Positions 32,401 to 37,759 of a stretch of 37,759 nucleotides of DNA are shown piece after piece. Under the pieces are notes generated by a model that saw nothing but the letters and a program-made list of their open reading frames with translations, did no database searches and was not told where the DNA came from. Each line of letters starts with the position of its first letter. Positions within the stretch are counted from its first letter, which is position 1. Position numbers and translations under genes: made by a program. Origin of the DNA: DAISWL01 sp036826375 (GTDB lineage Bacteria; Patescibacteriota; Saccharimonadia; Saccharimonadales; HK-STAS-PATE-42); assembly GCA_036826375.1 (NCBI GenBank), contig DAISWL010000007.1:1-37759 (forward strand), read 5' to 3'.

Positions 32401-35198
32401 AATATTATGTTTCTCTCGATCCCTCAACTATCCCTAGTGGCTGGATAGCTAGTACCCCATTTCAGGGTGGGACGATTTCCGCTGATTCTAATAGCAGCTC
32501 GGAACTTTTCTCAGATAATCATCTTGTCGCTAGCGGGGAAGTTAATCTCGATGTAGATTTTGGCTTGCATCCTAGAAATACATTAGGAAACTATATATTC
32601 TACGATATTAATAATAATGGGCATAAAGATTCAGGAGAGCCTGGAATACCAGGGGTTACAGTGCAGTTATTTGCCGCCGCGGATACGGGATTCACAACTC
32701 CTCTGCAGACAGTTATTTCGGATAGCTCCGGACGATACTCATTCATGAATATCGATGCGGGAGACTATTTAGTGAGAATACCAAATATAAACAACGACAC
32801 GGGGCAGAGTTATTTCAGTTCGTCTGCTTCTGGCTATGAACCAGCCGCAGATCCTGATAATAATACAGATGACGATGATAACGGCAACCAGTCCGGGGTT
32901 ACCGTCGTATCGGACGTAATTTCGTTAGGATATAACGATGAACCGATAACGGATGGCGATACAGATTCATATACTAATCTAACTCTAGATTTTGGGTTCA
33001 CTCAGATCTTTTCGGTTGGCAATAGAGTTTTCCTTGATGATAACGGAGATGGCTATATGAACTCTGGCGAGTTTGGACTCATCGATGCTGTATCCTTGAA
33101 AGTCCTGAATTCAGACCAAACGCCATATGACTCAGACCTTTCAATGCCCGGAATTCAGGAAATGACTACAGCTACTGATGCCGAAGGTTTCTATCATTTC
33201 GACGGGCTACCAGCCGGAGATTATCGCATTGAAGCCACACTACCTGCCGGCTATCGTTCCACAGCTGATAACGCCGATACTAATGCTCCAAATTCAAATA
33301 CCAATAGTAGTGATAGAGGGTTAGGTACCTCCGGAGGCACGGTTACGACAGGTGTATTTACACTGGGAGCATCAGGTGCCGAGCCTACTGGAGAAGAAGA
33401 CTCTCAGACTGCATCTACAAATCCAGCTCTTCCCGATGTAAATCGTAACATGACAATAGACTTAGGTGTAGTTAGTCCATTCGATCTGCGTTCTACCAAG
33501 TCGATAGTTTCAGGCGGTCAAACTTATGCAACCGGGCTAATGAGCTACCGTATATTGGTGGAGAATATTGGTTCCGGCCCAGCCAAGGGGGACATTCAAG
33601 TAATTGACCGATTGCCTACTGGTATGACTTACGACTCGGTAAGCTCACTCGGATCAAATTGGTCATGTGTAGATGCGTCTGGAGAGATAACTTGTACACG
33701 CAGCGCTGCATCCGGGGCACTAATAGGAGGAGCTAGTGACGAGCTAACTATCTCAGCAAGAATCAATAGCGGAGAAAATTCTACCGCTGAATACGTCAAC
33801 TCAGTAAAAGTACAGCATTCCTTAACTGAGTATAATGATGAAACTATTCCACTAGGTATTGATGACAGTGGTTATGAAACGGGTGATAATACAGTTGATT
33901 CAAATAATGACTCCAGTGCAGGATTTAATGTATTACGTTACTCAATCGGTAACCAGTTGTTTATTGACCTTAATAACAGTACGGCATATGACTCAGGGGA
34001 CCTGCCACTTGCTAATATAGATATTGAGCTGGTATCACCGGGCCCTGATGGTGATTATGCCACTACTGGAGATAACATTACGTATAATACAGTCACGAAT
34101 TCTTCTGGTGAATACCAGTTTACAGGTTTGCCGTTTAGTAATTATAGAGTTAACGTTAATAATCTACCCGCTGGGTTGACTAATATTTACGATGTTGACG
34201 GTAATCATAACAGTAGTTCTGATGTTATATTTATAGACCCAATGGTTACTAGTGACCAGACCCATGATTTTGGATACTTAGGGAATGCATCGCTAGGTGA
34301 TTATGTTTGGTGGGATATTAACGGTGATGGTATTCAAGATAGCAATGAGATACCGCTAAGTAATGTCAGTATCAGACTAACTTGGGCTGGACCAGACGGC
34401 GACATATCTACTGCCGGTGACAATATACAGCTGACCACCACAACCGATGATAATGGTAAATACATTTTCGATAATCTACCAGCTGGTATATACAGTGTTA
34501 ATGTGACTAACCCTAGCTCTTCAATGTCTCTAACCACCGCCAATCAAGACCATATTTCAGTCTTGAACCACGGCGACAGTCAGCTTAATAGTGATTTCGG
34601 TTTCGACGATGAGGGAACAATAGGCGATACAGTGTTCTTGGATTTAAATAATAACGGTTATCGTGATGCGGGCGATCCAGGTATCCCCGGTGTGAAGCTA
34701 GAACTATATATAGACGTAGATGGTGATGGTAAAATAACCAATACTGACAAGCTTATAAAAACAGATGTTACAGATAGTAACGGAAACTATCTATTTGCAA
34801 ATCTTTTGTTGAATGACGGCATAACTTCTAACGACGGTTCTGCGCCTAACTCGGCATCCTATATAGTACGCGTTGTAGGTATTGACGAATCTAGCCAGTA
34901 CGCACAATATTGGGATAGCCTAAGGCATGTACTAGGTACGGTTGGCCAGAACAACAATGGCCAAGATATCTACGGGTTCAGTGCTACCATAAGTGACAGT
35001 ATCCGTAGCGTGTCAGCAGCTGATTTTGCTTACTACAATAAAGATGTGGTGGCAAAACTATATCCAAATACAATAGCCAGGAGCGTCAATCTCTCTAATA
35101 CTGGAATGTCTGCTGTCTATATAATCGCAGTGGCTACGGTGTCGATAGGCATATCTGTTGCGGTGAAGTCTAAATCCTCAAAAAATCTTAAGGGTTAA
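29457..35198 (+). CDS. Giant SdrD-B/DUF11 surface protein
   Basis: A 1,913-residue cell-surface protein, probably an adhesin. The GTG start at 29457 has AGGAGGG 7 nt upstream. A signal peptide covers about 1-43. Residues about 55-480 hold repeats with paired cysteines (CFDLNTGTEC, CYDKSTGNDC, CWDIATSNEC), suggesting a disulfide-stabilised beta-propeller-like head. Two DUF11-type domains (about 741-870 and 1341-1470) and seven SdrD-B domains (near 590, 915, 1043, 1187, 1496, 1613 and 1722), each with a calcium-loop pattern like WKDTDNNGIQDSGE, form the stalk. It ends with LSNTG (1879-1883), a hydrophobic helix and a basic tail, like a variant sortase signal. The gene is devoid of the iterated TAAGCTTA motif. 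Confidence 0.92.
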   Translation: MLGESLSLARSRLVKFISAQVLLLCLFMGAGLSLAGINPLHAIQSETYPTGGNVEVINDFIKPNSVNPNPQQGGDGIRAIPTPDKVYAIYHHSYNYNGSNAFSRVDISCVVKATGSTCAGFPKAITLNGAQAITEQASSFGVIDYKKQKVYFGAANSSSSGIACFDLNTGTECGYTVTDNAPPLTYIDSTRYPNIQTLPYDNENDFDNFDGTIYYMYESGGVSRIGCKVIDSSYGGSCNASSVTYDTSNMYKLVSSYGDKAYFITTNSSNVDVRVGCYDKSTGNDCGSGTNGWDTGGDLPLFINTVPIIFPDLNKACVGLTGTNYSGSNKFSCVDLTSGASTINSSGNASLDNILNNIFKTQDHTNVWFPSYIKGKLYLSNSIDVATQSASDKDMYCWDIATSNECSEFSGGVDWSPTMTTPKETRDYAYIGDRYTDYRCAWALGDKGFLIPFRLDGSASGTSCLNTSIGINVDLSEYLCKPELGLIESISIENINMADVDYADARFTDQNGNPLSVDGASTLDLKALGGQKIYSPQIAGLTYISVNGSLVLNTLSNWNSASPPVLKLVINPNGSNLIKDGCTTAACLELGNRIFIDVDHSGIFSVGDVGLDNVDLELVSVGADNVIGGTDDVVVDTTTTSGGGYYNFDCFNPGRYYVRVASSEQASGGTIEGLVPASSSADLNNDVDDDNNLINSGGTYRTDALDLNFGTEPAGEYNNNPSPTALDTDSNLTIDLALEHPYDVELNKSVDGNSDSNYTKLEQIPTPGDSGNPDPTVFTYKLEVSAPASADTSTGIVLTDIVKPGIKIISVNPSQGSVPSALPLTGAASTGTPLLWNVGTLTPGSSATLILNAELSSSDLGSFSTGFADGVSRNVAQITSMDQLDIDSTPNNITTYNPTSHEDDESDASVTIPPIIGDRVWKDTDNNGIQDSGEEGVSGVTIKLYKDIDGIPGPSAGDTLEGSQITNTDGNWMFGGLDPGAEYYVSLDPSTIPSGWIASTPFQGGTISADSNSSSELFSDNHLVASGEVNLDVDFGLHPRNTLGNYIFYDINNNGHKDSGEPGIPGVTVQLFAAADTGFTTPLQTVISDSSGRYSFMNIDAGDYLVRIPNINNDTGQSYFSSSASGYEPAADPDNNTDDDDNGNQSGVTVVSDVISLGYNDEPITDGDTDSYTNLTLDFGFTQIFSVGNRVFLDDNGDGYMNSGEFGLIDAVSLKVLNSDQTPYDSDLSMPGIQEMTTATDAEGFYHFDGLPAGDYRIEATLPAGYRSTADNADTNAPNSNTNSSDRGLGTSGGTVTTGVFTLGASGAEPTGEEDSQTASTNPALPDVNRNMTIDLGVVSPFDLRSTKSIVSGGQTYATGLMSYRILVENIGSGPAKGDIQVIDRLPTGMTYDSVSSLGSNWSCVDASGEITCTRSAASGALIGGASDELTISARINSGENSTAEYVNSVKVQHSLTEYNDETIPLGIDDSGYETGDNTVDSNNDSSAGFNVLRYSIGNQLFIDLNNSTAYDSGDLPLANIDIELVSPGPDGDYATTGDNITYNTVTNSSGEYQFTGLPFSNYRVNVNNLPAGLTNIYDVDGNHNSSSDVIFIDPMVTSDQTHDFGYLGNASLGDYVWWDINGDGIQDSNEIPLSNVSIRLTWAGPDGDISTAGDNIQLTTTTDDNGKYIFDNLPAGIYSVNVTNPSSSMSLTTANQDHISVLNHGDSQLNSDFGFDDEGTIGDTVFLDLNNNGYRDAGDPGIPGVKLELYIDVDGDGKITNTDKLIKTDVTDSNGNYLFANLLLNDGITSNDGSAPNSASYIVRVVGIDESSQYAQYWDSLRHVLGTVGQNNNGQDIYGFSATISDSIRSVSAADFAYYNKDVVAKLYPNTIARSVNLSNTGMSAVYIIAVATVSIGISVAVKSKSSKNLKG

Positions 35199-35339
35199 GC
35201 CTATTAGATGACGGGCAGGTGCTCGAAAGGGCTGGATTTCTGCTAAGATAGTTTATTAATATTCATTGCACGAAAGACTAGTTTAAGCACTATATAGTAT
35301 ATTTAAAACAGGTGTAAAATAAGTATTTAAAGCATTCAC

Positions 35340-35945
35340 ATATTTCAGGGGCTAAATTTAGGCAGACTGGCAGGTTGTTATTACGGGATTTAATAACTAC
35401 GCAGATTGCAGATATTACCGGACTTAATTGTTGTAATACCACCAACAAGTTATTACTCTATATGCACAATAGAATTTGCTAATCACTACGATGCCAATAC
35501 ACCGTTGTCCGGTGAATTTGAAATAGATGAGAGCTACTTTGGACCAAGGAGGGTACGATAAGTTAGAGGCGGAGGTGTAGGTAAGAACATTGTAGCATTT
35601 GGCCTACTTAAGTGTGGGGACAAGGTACAAGCTCAGATAGTGCTAAAAATATCACCAGAGATAATTTGAAACAGACCGTATAACGTATAAGCTAAATTAG
35701 AGTCTAATAGTACAAATATGCTCAGATGGCTAAAAAAGCTATAACGGCCCAGTGGGCTGAGGTTATGGGAGGTATTATAGCGTTCATCATAGAGTAAATA
35801 AATTTGTGTAGATAGGAGAGAAAAACCCAACTAACTATATTAATAGTATAGAGGGTTTCTGGGGCGTAATTTAAGGTACGGCTAGCAAAAAACTACTAGT
35901 ATAAAGAGAAAGAATACCTTTATCTGCATTTAAAAGAATGTTAAT
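35340..35945 (+). pseudogene. Decayed IS1595-type (ISXO2-like) transposase
   Basis: Broken pieces of one transposase can be read across frames: RDLITTQIADITGLN (N-terminal helix-turn-helix), then GEFEIDESYFGPRR with the first catalytic Asp, VGKNIVAFGLLKCGDKVQAQIV, and HHRVNKF...NYINSIEGFWGV with the catalytic Glu. At least five in-frame stops and two frame changes are present, and the segment around the second catalytic Asp is not recognisable. No terminal inverted repeats were found. It fills most of the gene-free stretch 35199-36174; the remaining parts show nothing definite. Probably a relic of an insertion downstream of the surface-protein gene. Confidence 0.85.
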
Positions 35946-36100
35946 TCAGGTATAATATGAGACATGAATATATCTATAAATAGTTACTTAAATTATTACG
36001 AAAGGATACAGATTAGTTCCCAAACTAGTCTCGCACCAAGATTATTAACCAGTATTAATCTCAGCCCAACGTAAAAGTAATATCTGAATAAGTTAGATCA

Positions 36101-36141
36101 ATAAAAGCCTTAACTGAAAATGTTTGTGCTTCAGCTAAGGC
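36101..36141 (-). terminator. Intrinsic terminator of the RhlE-type helicase gene
   Basis: On the minus strand, GCCTTA-CTGAA pairs with TTCAG-TAAGGC (36141-36107, with one mismatch), followed by TTTTATT. Confidence 0.75.
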
Positions 36142-36174
36142 GTTTACTATATGACTTATTTTGGCTAATCCTGA

Positions 36175-37404
36175 CTAATGTTGTACGAAAGTTAAGGCGT
36201 AACCAGTTCTACCAGCTCGTCCAGCTCGTCCGATACGGTGAGTGTAATCATCGAAATTATTAGGTAAATCGTAATTGATGACGTGGGTTATATCTGCCAC
36301 ATCGATGCCTCTTGCGGCGACATCAGTAGCAACTAAAACATTGACATGGTTCTCTTTGAATCTCTTCAAAGCTCTTTTTCTGGCAGATTGGTTTTTATCT
36401 CCGTGAATACTTTCAGATTTAAAACCTCTAGAGCTTAATTCTAAATGAAGCCTTTCGGTATCCCTTTTAGTTTCGCTAAAGATGATAGTTTTCTCAACTT
36501 CTTCTTTAATCAGGATTTCATGGAGTAAGTCTATCCTTTGACTTGGCGAGTTAAACTTAATAATATTTTGATCTACATTATCGCTAGTTCTACTGCTTTT
36601 AAGCTTAATAACCTCGGGGCTAACCATGAAGCTTGTTATTAATTCTTCGATCTGGTTAGTCATAGTGGCAGAAAAAAATAGAGATTGCTTGGGTGAATCT
36701 AGCCCCGAGAGAATAAGTTTAATGTCTGGTAAGAAGCCCATGTCGCACATTCTGTCTACTTCATCGAGAACGATTGTGCTTATTGACTTGAGCTTAAGAG
36801 TTCCACGTTTAACATGGTCGAGTACTCTCCCCGGAGTTCCGATAACCAAATTTGGCTTGACCTTAAGCTGCTCAAGCTGAGGTCTCATTGGTTGACCGCC
36901 AATCAATAATGCGGCATAAAGCCCACTGTTTTTGGCAAAGTTTCTGAGTTCTTCTTGGATTTGCTCAGCTAGCTCTCTGGTTGGCGCGATAATCAACGCC
37001 CTAAATCCCGGTTCCGAGATGAGTTTATTTAATAATGGGATTCCAAAAGCGGCCGTTTTGCCCGTTCCAGTATTGGCAATACCAATAACATCTTTGCCGG
37101 CTAGCCCTAGTGGGATAGTCAAATCTTGAATTTGGGTTGGGCTCTCAAAGCCGATACTGGTTAAGTTTTTCTTCAATAAGTCGGATATTTCAAAATCGCT
37201 AAACTTAAATTGAGGTACATATGCTTGCTCGGGTTCTATTTTCTTAGCTGGGCGGATGTAATCATTAAAGTTAACTCTACTCTGGGGTTTGTTATAGCGC
37301 CCTCTCCCTCCGCTTCTGTTACTTCGTCCACCTCCGTATCCACCTCTACTGCTAGTGCTGGATCTCCCGTTATTATTGTTAAATCTTCTAAAGTTTCTTG
37401 GCAT
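36175..37404 (-). CDS. DEAD-box RNA helicase, RhlE type
   Basis: A 409-residue ATP-dependent RNA helicase. The first 45 residues are an Arg/Gly/Ser/Asn-rich RNA-binding-like tail, placed at the N-terminus. The Q motif (FESPTQIQ), motif I ANTGTGKT, Ia PTRELAEQ, Ib TPGRVLDH, III SAT, and VI HRIGRAGRAGRTG are present. Motif II reads DEVD instead of DEAD. The protein stops just after motif VI (GYALTFVQH) with no C-terminal tail. The likely promoter lies about 265 bp upstream, giving a long untranslated leader, as seen for some cold-responsive helicases. It likely unwinds rRNA or mRNA in the cold; that is inference. Confidence 0.94.
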   Translation of the reverse strand: MPRNFRRFNNNNGRSSTSSRGGYGGGRSNRSGGRGRYNKPQSRVNFNDYIRPAKKIEPEQAYVPQFKFSDFEISDLLKKNLTSIGFESPTQIQDLTIPLGLAGKDVIGIANTGTGKTAAFGIPLLNKLISEPGFRALIIAPTRELAEQIQEELRNFAKNSGLYAALLIGGQPMRPQLEQLKVKPNLVIGTPGRVLDHVKRGTLKLKSISTIVLDEVDRMCDMGFLPDIKLILSGLDSPKQSLFFSATMTNQIEELITSFMVSPEVIKLKSSRTSDNVDQNIIKFNSPSQRIDLLHEILIKEEVEKTIIFSETKRDTERLHLELSSRGFKSESIHGDKNQSARKRALKRFKENHVNVLVATDVAARGIDVADITHVINYDLPNNFDDYTHRIGRAGRAGRTGYALTFVQH

Positions 37405-37669
37405 CTAAAAATAGCCCTTTCTTTTTATATGAACGCAAGAAGATCAAGTTTTATAGTCATTATTAAAGTTAATTAATAAAATCTCTAACTTAAGCTTAAA
37501 GGCGCATCAATTAAATTATTTAAATCTCTTGATACAAGTTCCTCAAGAGGTAAAATGCTTTAAAAGCGCAATAACTAAAGTTAAAAGACTGTATTAAAAT
37601 AACTTGCTATTTAGATTTTTATTTCGCTGAGTTCAAAATCCGATATGCACGTTTAAAACAATTGAGTTA

Positions 37670-37698
37670 ATTCTAGCACAGTTTAGGGAGGGAGGCAA
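37670..37698 (-). promoter_or_regulatory. Promoter with long leader for the helicase gene
   Basis: On the minus strand, TTGCCT (37698-37693), a 17-bp spacer and TAGAAT (37675-37670), with TGTG before the -10. Transcription would begin near 37663, about 260 nt before the helicase ATG. The gene-free stretch 37405-37759 otherwise holds a TAAGCTTA copy and, at 37699-37738, an imperfect inverted repeat (AGTGGAGTG...CACTTCCACT). Confidence 0.5.
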
Positions 37699-37759
37699 GT
37701 GGAGTGCACGTACTCACTACATCGTGGACACTTCCACTCTTCGAATAGTTATTCCAAGT

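Noticed and set aside
35300..35960. Terminal inverted repeats for the IS1595 relic (CAGGTGTAAAATAAG near 35310 and CAGGTATAATATGAG near 35948)
   Set aside because: The two sequences are weakly similar in direct, not inverted, orientation, so they do not support element ends.
35964..36074. 36-codon ORF with TATAAT 7 nt upstream, beyond the transposase relic
   Set aside because: Short, composition-biased and without a recognisable domain or conservation evidence; the promoter-like box is common by chance in AT-rich DNA.

Overview
The window looks like chromosomal DNA from a small-genome, AT-rich bacterium of the Candidate Phyla Radiation, most likely a Saccharibacteria (TM7) relative. That placement is an inference from gene content: a HerA/DUF853 ATPase, ComEC, an ECF sigma locus, a YkuD transpeptidase, a LexA-type DNA-binding protein, a VKOR homologue and a giant SdrD-B surface protein. 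TGA is used as a stop (6504-6506 and the end of the gene ending at 28171), so this is the standard code and not the UGA=Gly code of SR1/Gracilibacteria. No rRNA or CRISPR array was seen.

Layout. 165-4514: membrane histidine kinase, tRNA-Arg, VKOR-type disulfide enzyme, and dnaJ behind a perfect CIRCE operator. 4558-7408: a tightly overlapping operon of a MATCAP/DUF1704-type metallocarboxypeptidase, a RimB-like retropepsin-fold protein and a RimK ATP-grasp ligase, which reads as a writer/eraser set for C-terminal peptide tails. 7477-9108: a membrane protein, tRNA-Lys, a GIY-YIG nuclease cassette bounded by a perfect 50-bp direct repeat of the tRNA 3' end, and a DUF4386 membrane protein. 9244-13191: a secreted/membrane gene pair, MscS, a TsaC(Sua5)-TrmB fusion, a PIN/RHH toxin-antitoxin pair and tRNA-Ser. 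13322-15425: an ECF sigma factor, a probable membrane anti-sigma and a secreted Spy-like protein, with matching promoter elements before the first and third. 15426-22439: an intergenic region with repeats and a copied herA fragment, then obg, a DUF4190 protein behind a terminator/antiterminator-like leader, an L,D-transpeptidase, the HerA-like ATPase, nadD and a membrane-anchored unknown. 22508-29368: comEC, yebC, a second RHH/PIN pair, a Xer recombinase, DUF192, a structured intergenic region, a LexA-like repressor without peptidase, and an M24 peptidase. 29457-35198: a 1,913-residue SdrD-B/DUF11 surface protein. 35340-35945: a decayed IS1595-type transposase. 36175-37404: an RhlE-type DEAD-box helicase behind a long leader.

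The most striking non-gene signal is a highly iterated motif, TAAGCTTA (about 48 copies by eye) plus its one-base variant TAAGTTTA/TAAACTTA (about 47 copies). It lies in genes and between them on both strands at about 3 per kb, where roughly one to a few copies would be expected by chance. It is absent from about 29.2 to 36.5 kb, which covers the giant surface-protein gene and the transposase relic. With comEC present, a DNA-uptake-sequence-like role is one testable explanation. A second pattern is that many genes have a sigma70-like -10 box only 6-11 nt before the start codon and no Shine-Dalgarno, so leaderless mRNAs appear common.
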